Source: SAR86 cluster bacterium (GTDB taxonomy: Bacteria > Pseudomonadota > Gammaproteobacteria > Magnimaribacterales > D2472). Taken from it: a stretch of DNA of 64,000 nucleotides. A program made the position numbers and the translations under genes. Positions 1 through 9,453 of this stretch are shown here, one piece after another; the first letter of the stretch is position 1; every line of letters starts with the position of its first letter. Under the pieces are notes generated by a model, which did no database searches, was not told the origin of the DNA, and saw only the letters and a program-made list of their open reading frames with translations. The stretch spans positions 1,261,893 to 1,325,892 of the forward strand of contig CP097973.1 in NCBI GenBank assembly GCA_023703655.1. The letters are read 5' to 3'.

Positions 1-399
1 AACGCCTCCTGCCATTGATCTTGCATCGCCTCCACCTGTAAATGCCATTACTTGAAAAACTTCGATCATTCCCGTCACTGTTCCAAGCAGTCCAAAAAGT
101 GGAGCTAAAGCTACGCAAGTTTGAATCAAAGACATGTGTTTAGCTATTTCTTCTTTTGCTTCAGATCTGAGTTTCTCTTTGATTTGAGAGGATTCCCAAG
201 AAGTATGGTCAGAAATTGAATCCCATTTTTGCTTAATTGTGCTCATGAAAGTGTTATGCCCAGAATTAAAATACCATATTCTTTCAATGATTAATGCCCA
301 CATAAAAAAAGCTAAAAATGCTATCAACCATAGTACAGGACCACCTGCAGTCATAAAATCATTTAGAGATGCGAATGATTCAGATATGGCGTAAAACAT
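1..399 (-). CDS. exbB: ExbB/TolQ-type proton channel protein (3' part missing)
   Basis: This is the N-terminal 133 codons of a MotA/TolQ/ExbB family protein; the gene runs off the left window edge. It starts with ATG at 397-399. A first membrane segment (about residues 18-38, LWLIAFLAFFMWALII) is followed by a charged cytoplasmic stretch. A second segment then carries the family signature APLFGLLGTVTGMI and a GG-rich end. ExbB forms the proton-driven pentamer that energises TonB. It lies 3 bp after a second, longer ExbB-like gene and DUF3450, the usual order of TonB energiser loci in marine gammaproteobacteria; ExbD and TonB would be expected to the left. Confidence 0.9.
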   Translation of the reverse strand, partial: MFYAISESFASLNDFMTAGGPVLWLIAFLAFFMWALIIERIWYFNSGHNTFMSTIKQKWDSISDHTSWESSQIKEKLRSEAKEEIAKHMSLIQTCVALAPLFGLLGTVTGMIEVFQVMAFTGGGDARSMAGGV

Positions 400-402
400 A
401 AT

Positions 403-1785
403 TTAAGACTTGTCTGAATGTTCAGCAACGATACCGGTGCTCTGCTCTTCAAGTACATTGATTATTCCTCTTGCAGAAGAAGATGCAAATGAATGCAACA
501 ATGTTGTTGGGATTGCAACAACCAGACCAAGCACAGTCGTTACTAGGGCTTGCGATATCCCCCCAGCCATTATCTTAGGATCACCAGTTCCAAATAATGT
601 GATTTGTTGGAAAGTAACAATCATACCTGTAACCGTACCTAACAACCCTGCAAGTGGCGCTACCACAGAAATTATTTTTACAACATTTATGCCTTTCTCA
701 ATGGATGGTCTTTCCGCCATAATTGCCTCAGCAAGTTTAAGCTCCAATGTTTCAATGTCCTTACTAAGATTTTCCCTGCCAACCTGAAGTACTCTACCTA
801 ATGGATTATTAGAATTCGGTTCTGAAGCACTGGCTTGCTTTCTCACAGCAATACCCATCATATAAAGCTGATACAGCTTCCACAAAGCAATTCCAATACC
901 AAAAAGTCCAACAATAATAATAATGTACCCTACTTCTCTACCTTGGTTAATTCGTTCTAAAAGACTTGGAGCAAGTATTAAATTTGCAAGTAAGCTTCCT
1001 CCTGCTGGTCCAGTTGGATCAACAGAAAATTTAATAATATCACCAGGATCTGCATTAGATATCCTTTTCGCTCCACTTCTATATTTACCAGCAGGTTGCT
1101 TTGCAAGAAAAGCATATTGTCCCTTTGAAGGAATATATTCTAAATATTTACCATCACAAACTGCATTATAAAGCGCAACTCTTGTGACTTCACAAGAAAT
1201 AGATTCACCATCAAGGTTAATAACATTAGCTGTGAATTTTGATACTTCTGAGCCAGCAACCATTTCTCTTTGCAACTCAAACCATAAGCGTTCAAGCTCA
1301 ATAATTGTTGGAAGCACAGTAGCTTCAGACATTTTTGAAGATAACTCATTCAAAAATAACTCTCTTTCACGACCATATTCTGCAGCAGTTAGGGATTCAG
1401 AAAAGAGTGAACTTGCTTCTCCTGCTGTACTTTGCAAGTGTCCGAAGAGTTCTACCAAAGAACCTAATTCTTTTTTATAAGCTTCTTCTTTGACCTTTAG
1501 TATTTCTTCATTGGCCTTGTATTCAGCCTCTAGTTGCTCAGCAATTCTTTCTTGTCTAGCTAATTCACGTTTTTCAGCCTCTAAGATTGCAGCTTGCTTA
1601 TTTTTTTCAGCAAGAAATTGAGCTTCTCTGATTGAGTTTTCATCTTGCTCAACAGTTCTACCCTCTTGAACAAGCTCAAGTAAGCTTTTTACTGTTGTTG
1701 GTTCACCTTCATCATTAATATCCTGAGCATATGACAATACAGAAAATATTGTTGTTAGAAGGATGCTGTATTTCAAATATTTCAT
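403..1785 (-). CDS. Long ExbB-like TonB-system energiser with periplasmic coiled-coil domain
   Basis: The 460-residue protein has a signal peptide (about 1-20), a long Glu/Lys/Ala-rich coiled coil (about 45-110) and a predicted periplasmic region to about 280. A membrane segment GYIIIIVGLFGIGIAL follows, and the MotA/TolQ/ExbB domain occupies about 330-450 with APLAGLLGTVTGMI. This is the long ExbB type that typically accompanies DUF3450 and TonB-dependent receptors. Its start overlaps the DUF3450 stop by 4 bp, which suggests translational coupling. It probably assembles with the downstream ExbB to power outer-membrane import; the substrate cannot be told from the sequence. Confidence 0.88.
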   Translation of the reverse strand: MKYLKYSILLTTIFSVLSYAQDINDEGEPTTVKSLLELVQEGRTVEQDENSIREAQFLAEKNKQAAILEAEKRELARQERIAEQLEAEYKANEEILKVKEEAYKKELGSLVELFGHLQSTAGEASSLFSESLTAAEYGRERELFLNELSSKMSEATVLPTIIELERLWFELQREMVAGSEVSKFTANVINLDGESISCEVTRVALYNAVCDGKYLEYIPSKGQYAFLAKQPAGKYRSGAKRISNADPGDIIKFSVDPTGPAGGSLLANLILAPSLLERINQGREVGYIIIIVGLFGIGIALWKLYQLYMMGIAVRKQASASEPNSNNPLGRVLQVGRENLSKDIETLELKLAEAIMAERPSIEKGINVVKIISVVAPLAGLLGTVTGMIVTFQQITLFGTGDPKIMAGGISQALVTTVLGLVVAIPTTLLHSFASSSARGIINVLEEQSTGIVAEHSDKS

Positions 1786-2555
1786 CTAGCACCTCCAATT
1801 TTTACAGGAAGCATTAACATATCTATAGGTGCTTCTTTTTTAGCCATCCTAATGCCATCTCGGATCTGTGTTCTATAACTACCAGAAATTTCTTCCCAGG
1901 TTTGAGTATCAGGGTCCCAATATCCGGTGTCTCTTCCATCTTTAGTTTGATAGAACATACCCAGTCTTCCAACTCTAAGAATATTCACAACTATTTCAGT
2001 TCCATCTATAACAATAGTTTCTTCATAAGCATCTAATTTTCTTCCATATTCAGCCTCAATGTTAAATGCTTCAAGTATCTGACGTACCTGTTCAGATGCA
2101 GTAACTTTGGGGTTTGATAAGGAGTCTCTTACTAGCTTAAGTCTGTCTGTTCTTTCTTTAATATGAAAAGGGGTGTCAAGGTTTACGTATTTCTCTAAAC
2201 CATCGAGCATTCTCTGAGCAAGGGGTGGAATTTGTCTTTGCATGATAACAACTTGAACCAGCTGCTCATCATATTTATCCATTAAATCAAGTTGAGCTTG
2301 GATTTGAATCCTTTTTTGAGCGTTATAAAGTTTTAAACCCTCAACTTGTTTTGATACAACCTTATATTCGTTAACTATCTTATCGGTAGAAGATTCTGTT
2401 GCATCAATTCTATCTTGTGAATCTGCTGAAAGATTGTTGTTATCTCTGCCTACTTCTAGGGCGGCTTCTATTTGTGAAGAAACTGCTTCTTCACCAACTG
2501 TTAAGATGGAGAATAGAAGTACAACTGCTAACGCAGGTAATTTAATTTTAGACAT
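1782..2555 (-). CDS. DUF3450 family periplasmic protein of a TonB locus
   Basis: The 257-residue protein has a signal peptide (about 1-25), a coiled coil (about 50-110) and a globular C-terminal half with the family-like stretches VNILRVGRLGMFYQT and DTGYWD. DUF3450 proteins have no proven biochemical role but are regularly the first gene of ExbB-ExbB-ExbD-TonB operons. A ribosome binding site (AAGGGGAC) precedes the ATG. It is therefore probably the first gene of the operon that continues left. Confidence 0.85.
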   Translation of the reverse strand: MSKIKLPALAVVLLFSILTVGEEAVSSQIEAALEVGRDNNNLSADSQDRIDATESSTDKIVNEYKVVSKQVEGLKLYNAQKRIQIQAQLDLMDKYDEQLVQVVIMQRQIPPLAQRMLDGLEKYVNLDTPFHIKERTDRLKLVRDSLSNPKVTASEQVRQILEAFNIEAEYGRKLDAYEETIVIDGTEIVVNILRVGRLGMFYQTKDGRDTGYWDPDTQTWEEISGSYRTQIRDGIRMAKKEAPIDMLMLPVKIGGAR

Positions 2556-2655
2556 AAAAGTCCCCTTCTAAGTTGAACTAATACTAACAGATGTGCAATA
2601 AATGAAAAAGGATAATTTCGTTAATTTTTTTCACAAAAAATTACAATTGCAACCC

Positions 2656-3522
2656 TTATTTAAAAAAATTAGGGATATATTTTGGCGTATTCTTTATATA
2701 CAGAATGTAATCACCTTGATCACCCCATTTTTCAAGCCCTCTTTTTTGTAAAATACTCGCACCAGAGATAAAGTTTATTTGTATAAATGTAAAAATTGGT
2801 GATATGAGGGCTAAATAGGCAGAGCCACCTAAAAACTCGAATGCCATTATTGTAATACCAGCCCACACCATGAATTCACCAAAATAATTTGGGTGTCTTG
2901 AGTAATACCATAATCCCTCATTTATAAACTTACCATGATTTGTAGGATTAGAATTAAATACACTTTTTTGTCTATCTGCGATGGCTTCATAGATAAATCC
3001 AAAAACAAATATGATCAAGCCAAAAGAAAAAACGAGCAAGTCATTTGAGACGTCATTATGTAAGATTGCTACTAAGGCCGGTGCTAAGCATATTGTTATC
3101 CACACACCTTGAAGAGTCCAAAACATAAAAAATAATCTTGGAGCAGTTTTCACATGTTCAAATCTTTTATCTTCACCAGCCCTTAAGACTCTAATAAATA
3201 AAAATGAGCCGAGTCTCAAAGCCCATGCTCCAATCGACAGAGCAATTATAATTTTTTGGATACTCAATAAATTATTAGTATATGAAATGATGGATGCAGT
3301 TAAGACTAATACTAGATATGTCGCGCTACCAGTGAGATCATAAAATCTTTCAGTTTGAAGTATTGATGATGGTATAAAAATTAGCCATTGAATAACAAAT
3401 GCTATTGCAAGCATAATTATCATGGCAGATATACCAATTACATTGACAGTATTGAATGAAACAAAGAAATACAGTGCTGAAGAAATTGCTGTTGCAAGGA
3501 TGCTTATAGTTAGATATGGCAT
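2656..3522 (-). CDS. DUF1295 family membrane protein (steroid 5-alpha-reductase-like)
   Basis: The 288-residue polytopic membrane protein has about seven segments. The C-terminal signature NEGLWYYSRHPNYFGEFMVW is typical of DUF1295 and the wider isoprenylcysteine methyltransferase/steroid reductase fold. Members are predicted NAD(P)H-dependent reductases or methyltransferases of lipids; the substrate is unknown. The gene is divergent from efp and separated from it by about 50 bp, so both promoters share that gap. Confidence 0.85.
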   Translation of the reverse strand: MPYLTISILATAISSALYFFVSFNTVNVIGISAMIIMLAIAFVIQWLIFIPSSILQTERFYDLTGSATYLVLVLTASIISYTNNLLSIQKIIIALSIGAWALRLGSFLFIRVLRAGEDKRFEHVKTAPRLFFMFWTLQGVWITICLAPALVAILHNDVSNDLLVFSFGLIIFVFGFIYEAIADRQKSVFNSNPTNHGKFINEGLWYYSRHPNYFGEFMVWAGITIMAFEFLGGSAYLALISPIFTFIQINFISGASILQKRGLEKWGDQGDYILYIKNTPKYIPNFFK

Positions 3523-3573
3523 AAGAATTTATTAACAATTTAGAGTATATAATAAGCTATTAGTTTGACTCTA

Positions 3574-4137
3574 ATGACAAAAATTTCAACAAATCAATTT
3601 AAAAATGGCGTTAAGATTATAATTAATAATGCCCCATGCGTGATTATTGAGAATGAGTTCCATAAGCCAGGAAAGGGGCAAGCGGTAATGAGAATAAAAT
3701 ATAGAAATCTTCTCAATCAAAGAGTCGTCGATAAAACATTTAAGTCAGGAGAATCAGTTGAGGAAGCTGATGTATTAACAAAAGAAATGACATATCTCTA
3801 TAAAGATCAAGAATCTTGGTGCTTTATGGATCCTGACTCTTATGAACAGATAAATATTAAGGAAGATCTTGTTGGTGATGCTAAGAATTGGCTGATTGGA
3901 CAAGAGAGCTGCCAAGTGATTACATGGAATAATAGTGTAATTTCAATTGAACCCCCAGCTTTTGTTGAGTTAAAAATTTTAGAGACTGAACCTGGACTTA
4001 AAGGTGACACCGTTTCTGGGGCAACTAAGCCAGCAATCTTAGAAACTGGACAAGAAATTCAAGTGCCTTTATTTGTAGAAATTGACGAATTGGTAAAAAT
4101 TGATACTAGGTCTGGAGATTATGTTAGCAGAGTCTAA
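3574..4137 (+). CDS. efp: Elongation factor P
   Basis: EF-P binds between the P and E sites of the ribosome and rescues stalls at proline runs. Domain I carries HKPGKGQA. Starting at ATG 3574 (MTKISTNQF) gives 187 residues and places the conserved modified lysine at K34, matching the E. coli numbering; the open frame begins earlier, at TTG 3565. The C-terminal domain ends GDYVSRV, normal for the family. The gene overlaps the argS start by 17 bp. A TATAAT at 3548-3553 could serve as the -10 box. Confidence 0.96.
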   Translation: MTKISTNQFKNGVKIIINNAPCVIIENEFHKPGKGQAVMRIKYRNLLNQRVVDKTFKSGESVEEADVLTKEMTYLYKDQESWCFMDPDSYEQINIKEDLVGDAKNWLIGQESCQVITWNNSVISIEPPAFVELKILETEPGLKGDTVSGATKPAILETGQEIQVPLFVEIDELVKIDTRSGDYVSRV

Positions 4138-5851
4138 AACAATCTACGCGATAAAAGAATCACTGTCTAAATCCATTGATTCTGAGAGTGGGCTCATTGC
4201 ATTTAAAAATCAAATCTTAGCAAAATCAAAAGTTTCAATATCAGATAATTTATCTAATGGTCACTTATCATCTAATGTTTGTATGATTGCAGCATCATTC
4301 TTAAATAAAAAACCAATTGAAATCTCTCATGCTTTTGAAGAAGGTTTGCAAAAATTAAGTTTTGTCAAAAATGTTAAAACTGCAGGTCCCGGTTTTTTAA
4401 ATATCTTTCTTGAGCAATCTTGTTTTTTAGATAATTTTTTGGATATAAAAGATATCACTTCATTAGTCCAAAAAGATGATAAAAAATCAATTCAAATAGA
4501 ATATGTTTCTGCTAATCCAACAGGGCCACTGCATGTGGGGCATGGTCGAGGTGCGGCGTATGGTGATGCACTTGCAAGAATTTTAAAATTTTACGGGCAT
4601 GATGTAAGCACTGAATACTATGTAAATGATGCAGGAAGGCAGGCAGATATTCTTACGTGCAGTATATTTTTGAGAAAGCATAATCTCTTGGAAGACGATT
4701 ATCCCAATTCAGCATACAAAGGATCTTACATAAAAGATATTTCAAATATGCTAGAAAAAGATATTGATTTTTCAGATGATTTTATTGATCAAATAGAAAA
4801 AAAATTATCAGATCCAGAGGAACACATAGATTATTTGATTGAGATAATCAAATCATACGATAAAGATTATTGGTTATATCTGAAAGAGTTTTGTTTGAAA
4901 AAAGTTATATCGTTAATCAAGGCTGACCTTGATCTTTTAAATGTGCATCATGATTGTTGGTTTTTTGAATCGTCACTTGGACAGCTTGATAATACAAACT
5001 CCCTTTTATCAAAAGCCATAAAAGATATTAACCAAAAGAATAAATATGAAAAAAATGATGCGTTGTGGCTAAAATCAACTGTGCATGGTGATGATAAAGA
5101 CAGGGTGCTCGTTAGAGAAAATGGAAAGGGAACATATCTAGCCTCTGATGTTGCTTATCACAAAGATAAGCTCGATAGAGGTTTTGATGAAATCATAAAT
5201 GTTTGGGGTGCTGATCATCATGGCTATATCAAGAGAATTGAGAGTGCAATCGAATCAATTGGATACTCAAAAGATAAACTAGTTGTCCAGCTTGTCCAGT
5301 TTGCAAACCTTATCGAAAACGGAAAAAAATTAAAAATGTCCACTAGGTCAGGTGAATTTTATCAACTTTCAGATTTAATTACTGCAATAGGGTCTGGTGC
5401 AGCGAGATTTTATTATTTATCAAAGCAGGCTGACCAGCATTTTGATTTTGATATCACTCTTGCCAAGTCAAAAACTAAAGAAAATCTCTTTTACTACATT
5501 CAGTATGCTCACGCACGTATATGTTCACTCACAAAAAAATATAATCAAGGAGATAATGAAGAATTAAGTCAATTTTCAGATGAAAATTTCTCAAAATGTG
5601 ACGATCTCATACTGAAAGTTAGTAAATTTAATGAAATTATTGAGGCTGCTGCCCAAAAATATCAGCCACATTTAATCATCTTTTTTTTAAGAGACGTTGC
5701 TCAAACCTTTCACAAATTTTATAACGATAATAATATTCTTGATTCAGACAAAGATGAAAGAGAAAACATTATGTTATGCATGGTGAATGTAAGGCATGTC
5801 ATTGCAAAATGTTTGGGTTTGCTTGGAATTGAGCCGATAGAAAAAATGTAA
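4121..5851 (+). CDS. argS: Arginyl-tRNA synthetase
   Basis: This class I synthetase charges tRNA-Arg. It has an N-terminal additional domain, the HIGH-type motif in NPTGPLHVGHGRG (about residue 135), a degenerate KMSK loop (KKLKMSTRSG) and a C-terminal anticodon-binding DALR domain with YAHARICSL. Start ATG 4121 (MLAESKTIYAIKESL) gives 576 residues, the usual size, and is preferred over the upstream TTG at 4100 lying deeper inside efp. It is followed one base after its stop by a SPOR-domain gene, as in several gammaproteobacteria. Confidence 0.96.
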   Translation: MLAESKTIYAIKESLSKSIDSESGLIAFKNQILAKSKVSISDNLSNGHLSSNVCMIAASFLNKKPIEISHAFEEGLQKLSFVKNVKTAGPGFLNIFLEQSCFLDNFLDIKDITSLVQKDDKKSIQIEYVSANPTGPLHVGHGRGAAYGDALARILKFYGHDVSTEYYVNDAGRQADILTCSIFLRKHNLLEDDYPNSAYKGSYIKDISNMLEKDIDFSDDFIDQIEKKLSDPEEHIDYLIEIIKSYDKDYWLYLKEFCLKKVISLIKADLDLLNVHHDCWFFESSLGQLDNTNSLLSKAIKDINQKNKYEKNDALWLKSTVHGDDKDRVLVRENGKGTYLASDVAYHKDKLDRGFDEIINVWGADHHGYIKRIESAIESIGYSKDKLVVQLVQFANLIENGKKLKMSTRSGEFYQLSDLITAIGSGAARFYYLSKQADQHFDFDITLAKSKTKENLFYYIQYAHARICSLTKKYNQGDNEELSQFSDENFSKCDDLILKVSKFNEIIEAAAQKYQPHLIIFFLRDVAQTFHKFYNDNNILDSDKDERENIMLCMVNVRHVIAKCLGLLGIEPIEKM

Positions 5852-5852
5852 A

Positions 5853-6380
5853 ATGCGAGATTATGCAAAAAAAATTAAATCAAGCAAATCGACAAAATCA
5901 AGAGCTGCTTATAAGTTAAAAAAAACGGGAAAGTTGCTCGTTTCCTTGAGGTCGATTGCATTAATCGCTGGCTTTTTGATCTTAATTTTATTGTTGATAT
6001 TGCAAATTTTAAAAGTAGATATTAAAGAAATAGTTTTTGAGCCTGTTGAGGTGAATATAAATTACTCCTATCCAATTCAGCTGCAAGAGGACAGCGTTAC
6101 ATTGCCTGAATTTATTGCCCTAAAAGATAACTGCGACTATTTGTTGCAGGTTGAGGCATATGGTAGAGAAGTATATGCTCAAGAAGAATTATCAAAAATA
6201 ATGAATTTTGGTCTAAACGCTTACATTGAACTTTTCTACAGTACTAATGATCCAAATAAACCACTCTACAGGATTTTATCTGGCCCTTTTGAAAATAAGT
6301 CCTTGGTAAATAATGCTAGAGATATGTTAATCAAAAATGGGCGCAAGCCATTAATTCTTAAGAAATGCAGTCAAACTTAA
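5853..6380 (+). CDS. SPOR-domain membrane-anchored protein
   Basis: The 175-residue protein has a short basic cytoplasmic N-terminus, one membrane segment (about 35-52, IALIAGFLILILLLILQIL) and a periplasmic C-terminal SPOR domain (about 95-170). The SPOR region has the expected pattern LLQVEAYG, then YRILSGPFENKSLVNNARDML. SPOR domains bind denuded septal peptidoglycan, so a role in division is likely. It corresponds in position to the FtsN/DedD-like gene beside argS in gammaproteobacteria, but is short. It overlaps yggS by 16 bp. Confidence 0.82.
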   Translation: MRDYAKKIKSSKSTKSRAAYKLKKTGKLLVSLRSIALIAGFLILILLLILQILKVDIKEIVFEPVEVNINYSYPIQLQEDSVTLPEFIALKDNCDYLLQVEAYGREVYAQEELSKIMNFGLNAYIELFYSTNDPNKPLYRILSGPFENKSLVNNARDMLIKNGRKPLILKKCSQT

Positions 6381-7036
6381 TTGCACAAAATATTAAAATT
6401 TTACAAAGCGAGATAAATACAATCGCTGAAAAGAATGTAAAGCTAATTGCCGTGTCAAAGAGAAAACCACTTGCAATGATTGAGCAGGCTTTTGATTTAG
6501 GGATAAATGATTTTGGAGAAAATTTTGCGCAAGAACTTAAAGAGAAAGCAGAAACGAGTTCAAAGAATATTACATGGCACTTCATTGGCCCTATACAATC
6601 AAATAAGATCAAAGATATTGCAAAATATTCGGATTGGGTACATTCAATTGAAAGAGAAAAGGTAGCAAAGAAATTGAATGAGCATGCATTAATGCATAAT
6701 AAAATCATAAACTCTTTAATTCAGGTAAATATTGATTCAGAAAATTCCAAATCCGGAGTATCATTAGACGCCCTGTTTGAGCTTAAAGACTACATTCTTA
6801 AAAATTGTGAGAACTTAAACTTAAGAGGGCTTATGTTTATGCCAAGATTTACTTTGGACAAAAATGAAAAAGATGAATCATTGAAAAAGATATGTTCGGT
6901 GATCAGTAAATTTAAAAATATATACAAGGATGCAGATACTTTTTCTTTTGGCACTACTCATGATTATCAGTTATCAATAAAAAATGGATCAAATATGATT
7001 AGGGTTGGTGAAAAAATATTTGGAAAAAGAATATGA
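6365..7036 (+). CDS. yggS: YggS/PLPBP pyridoxal-phosphate homeostasis protein
   Basis: The 223-residue protein is a single TIM-barrel domain of the alanine-racemase N-terminal type. The PLP-binding lysine lies in VKLIAVSKRKP. Other family motifs are FGENFAQE, WHFIGPIQSNK, QVNIDSENSKSG and LRGLMFMP, and the C-terminus carries SFGTTHDYQLSIKNGSNMIRVG (in pieces). It buffers free PLP and has no known catalytic activity. It sits directly upstream of proC, the classical PROSC neighbour order. Confidence 0.95.
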   Translation: MQSNLIAQNIKILQSEINTIAEKNVKLIAVSKRKPLAMIEQAFDLGINDFGENFAQELKEKAETSSKNITWHFIGPIQSNKIKDIAKYSDWVHSIEREKVAKKLNEHALMHNKIINSLIQVNIDSENSKSGVSLDALFELKDYILKNCENLNLRGLMFMPRFTLDKNEKDESLKKICSVISKFKNIYKDADTFSFGTTHDYQLSIKNGSNMIRVGEKIFGKRI

Positions 7037-7815
7037 AACTAGGCATTATTGGATACGGAAACATCGCAAAGGCAATGGTCGCAGGGCTGGATGGAAAATT
7101 TAATCCAATATATGTAAACGATCGCAAACCTCAATCAAAAAAAGCTTATAGGAAAAAAAGCCTACAAGATTTTAAGATTGATGATATTGAGAAAATAAAT
7201 CTTGATTTTATATTTATATGTGTAAAGCCTAAGGATGTGAAAGGTGTATTGCATTCCCTTCAGCAATTTAAAAATAAACCCTATTTGATTTCTGTTGTTG
7301 CTGGTATAAATCTTACAAGCCTTGAAAATATGTATAACAGTAAAAAAGTTATTAGGATAATGCCTTCAACTGCTGCCAAATACAGGAAAAGTGTTACAGG
7401 TATATTTGCAAAGTCAAAAGGAAGAGAATACAAATTAGCAATATCGGTACTAAGAGAATTTGGAACTGTATGTGAACTAACTTCAGAGTCTCAGTTTCAT
7501 GAATTTACTTCTGTGTTAGGGAGTGGTCAAGCATTTATATTCGAAATACTTAAAAATTATCGGAGTAAGATAAATAAATTTTCTAAAAATTCTAAAGAAT
7601 TAAATAGAAATTTCTATAATTTTATTTCCAGCGTTGCAGATGCATATGCTGATGGAAAAGATCTTGAAGATTTGATCAATGAAATACGCTCGCCAAAAGG
7701 AACCACTCATGCCGGAATAATATCCCTTAAACGCGATAAGGTTAAAAATAAAATTGATAAAGCATTTAAAGCAGCAGAATTAAGATCTAAAGAGATTCAA
7801 AATGAATACAAGTAA
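7033..7815 (+). CDS. proC: Pyrroline-5-carboxylate reductase
   Basis: This enzyme carries out the last step of proline synthesis, NAD(P)H reduction of P5C. The N-terminal Rossmann motif is GIIGYGNIAKAM, followed by CVKPKD and the proline-synthesis signature VIRIMPSTAA. The C-terminal helical dimer domain has SVLGSGQAF and RSPKGTTHAG. It is 260 residues long, close to the usual 270. Its start overlaps yggS by 4 bp. Confidence 0.94.
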   Translation: MKLGIIGYGNIAKAMVAGLDGKFNPIYVNDRKPQSKKAYRKKSLQDFKIDDIEKINLDFIFICVKPKDVKGVLHSLQQFKNKPYLISVVAGINLTSLENMYNSKKVIRIMPSTAAKYRKSVTGIFAKSKGREYKLAISVLREFGTVCELTSESQFHEFTSVLGSGQAFIFEILKNYRSKINKFSKNSKELNRNFYNFISSVADAYADGKDLEDLINEIRSPKGTTHAGIISLKRDKVKNKIDKAFKAAELRSKEIQNEYK

Positions 7816-8341
7816 TGTAGCGCTAGTGCTTATATCGATGTTGATAAGTTATGTGTATGTATTCGCATTCTTGTTTAGAACATTTAAAGTGGACTACTAT
7901 AATCCTATAGTTAAAACCTCAGTTAATTGGCTTGAGCCAATCCCAAATGCAATTTTTTTCTTTTCAAGCAATCCTTTGCTCAACACTATCTTAATATCAT
8001 TATTTGTTAAGGTGATTGGTGCTTTTCTAGTTCTATCAAACTCTTACTCTGCCGTATTCATTTTTATCATTTGTGTATTTGATGTCGTAGGGTTTATTGT
8101 ACAAGTATTATTTTTCTCTATTATTGGGTCAGTAATCATGAGTTGGGTGTCTCCAAACAGTGATAATTTATTTTTTCGATTAGTAAATGAGTTCTCGGAT
8201 GCTATTTTGAATCCTATAAGAAAATTTATTCCTGCAATGGGCGGATTAGACTTCACCCCAATTTTTGGCTTAATTCTATTTAATTTCTTAAATTCTTTTG
8301 TAGGAAACGGATTCATTGTGTGGCAGTTAGCCTTGAGATAA
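7802..8341 (+). CDS. yggT: YggT family membrane protein
   Basis: The 179-residue protein has two YGGT repeats, each with two membrane segments. The second contains VIMSWVSPNSDN and the signature NPIRKFIPAMGGLDFTPI. YggT proteins have been linked to osmotic tolerance and to cell-envelope organisation, but the exact role is unsettled. It overlaps proC by 14 bp, the common yggS-proC-yggT order. Confidence 0.93.
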   Translation: MNTSNVALVLISMLISYVYVFAFLFRTFKVDYYNPIVKTSVNWLEPIPNAIFFFSSNPLLNTILISLFVKVIGAFLVLSNSYSAVFIFIICVFDVVGFIVQVLFFSIIGSVIMSWVSPNSDNLFFRLVNEFSDAILNPIRKFIPAMGGLDFTPIFGLILFNFLNSFVGNGFIVWQLALR

Positions 8342-8349
8342 TTAGTACA

Positions 8350-9453
8350 ATGGAAAAAACAAGAAAAATATTAAGAAAATCTCAGGAGTTCCATTTTCAA
8401 AATGGAAAATCAATCAGTCAATTTGAGCTTGCATATGACACATATGGGAAGCTCAATAAAGCAATGTCGAATTGCATACTTGTATGTCATGCCTTTTCAG
8501 GTAGTCACCATGCAGCTGGAAAATTTGACAATGATGAAAAGAATGGTTGGTGGGATGAGTTCATAGGTGATGGAAAAACCATTGATACAAATAAATACTT
8601 TGTTGTATCTGTTAATAATTTTGGGAGCTGTTTTGGGTCTTCAGGACCAAAATCAATTTGTCCGGAAACAAAAAAACCATACGGAATTGATTTTCCCGAT
8701 GTAACTGTTCTGGACTGGGTTAAATCACAGAAGATATTAATGGAAGAGCTTAAGATACCTCATTGGGAAATGGTAGCAGGAGGAAGTCTTGGTGGAATGC
8801 AAGCATTGCAGTGGGCGATTAGTTATCCTGATATTGTTAAAAAGGCATGTGTAATTGCAGCAACAGCGCAGTCATCACCACAAAATATTGCATTGAATGA
8901 AGTTGCAAGAGAAATGATTAAAAAAGATGAGAATTTTCATGATGGCAATTACTTTGAAAAAAATGCAATACCAAAAGTAGGATTAATGACCGCAAGGATG
9001 CTTGGTCACATTACATACTTATCAGAAAATAATATGCAAAAAAGATTTGGCAGAAAGAAACAAAACCCTGAGTCTAAAGTAGAGACCGATGTGATATATG
9101 AAATTGAAAACTATCTGAGATATAAGGGTGATAAATTTTCTGAAATTTTCGATGCTAATACATACATTTTGATGACCAAGGCCATGGATGAGTTTAATAT
9201 TTGTGGTGATAATGAAAATGATTTTCAATTGATTCTAAAAAAGATTAAGGCAAAGTTGCTAATTATTAGTTTCGAGTCAGATTGGTTATTTCCAAGTTGG
9301 CATAGCAAGTTTATTCAAAAAAATGCAATGAAAGTTGGAATATCCTCCTCATATATTGAATTAGAGGGCTCATATGGACATGACAGTTTTTTATTTGCAT
9401 CAGATGAATACTGTAATATTGTTGAGAATTTCTTAAATTTTAATGATGGATAG
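8350..9453 (+). CDS. metX: Homoserine O-acyltransferase (MetX)
   Basis: This alpha/beta hydrolase-fold enzyme activates homoserine for methionine synthesis. The nucleophile serine lies in GGSLGGMQALQWA; the acid and histidine are in ESDWLFPSW and GSYGHDSFL. ATG 8350 gives 367 residues and follows the yggT stop by 8 bp; the frame is open to a GTG at 8320 inside yggT. I cannot tell acetyl-CoA from succinyl-CoA specificity from sequence alone. It is paired with metW. Confidence 0.93.
   Translation: MEKTRKILRKSQEFHFQNGKSISQFELAYDTYGKLNKAMSNCILVCHAFSGSHHAAGKFDNDEKNGWWDEFIGDGKTIDTNKYFVVSVNNFGSCFGSSGPKSICPETKKPYGIDFPDVTVLDWVKSQKILMEELKIPHWEMVAGGSLGGMQALQWAISYPDIVKKACVIAATAQSSPQNIALNEVAREMIKKDENFHDGNYFEKNAIPKVGLMTARMLGHITYLSENNMQKRFGRKKQNPESKVETDVIYEIENYLRYKGDKFSEIFDANTYILMTKAMDEFNICGDNENDFQLILKKIKAKLLIISFESDWLFPSWHSKFIQKNAMKVGISSSYIELEGSYGHDSFLFASDEYCNIVENFLNFNDG

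Noticed and set aside
1184..1480. Plus-strand frames of 60-150 aa inside the ExbB, rpoH, atp, mnmG and other genes
   Set aside because: They are opposite-strand shadows of well-identified genes, with no ribosome sites, no family motifs and low-complexity Ser-rich translations.
8320..8349. SAM-responsive element before metX
   Set aside because: Only 8 bp separate yggT and metX; no room for a riboswitch.
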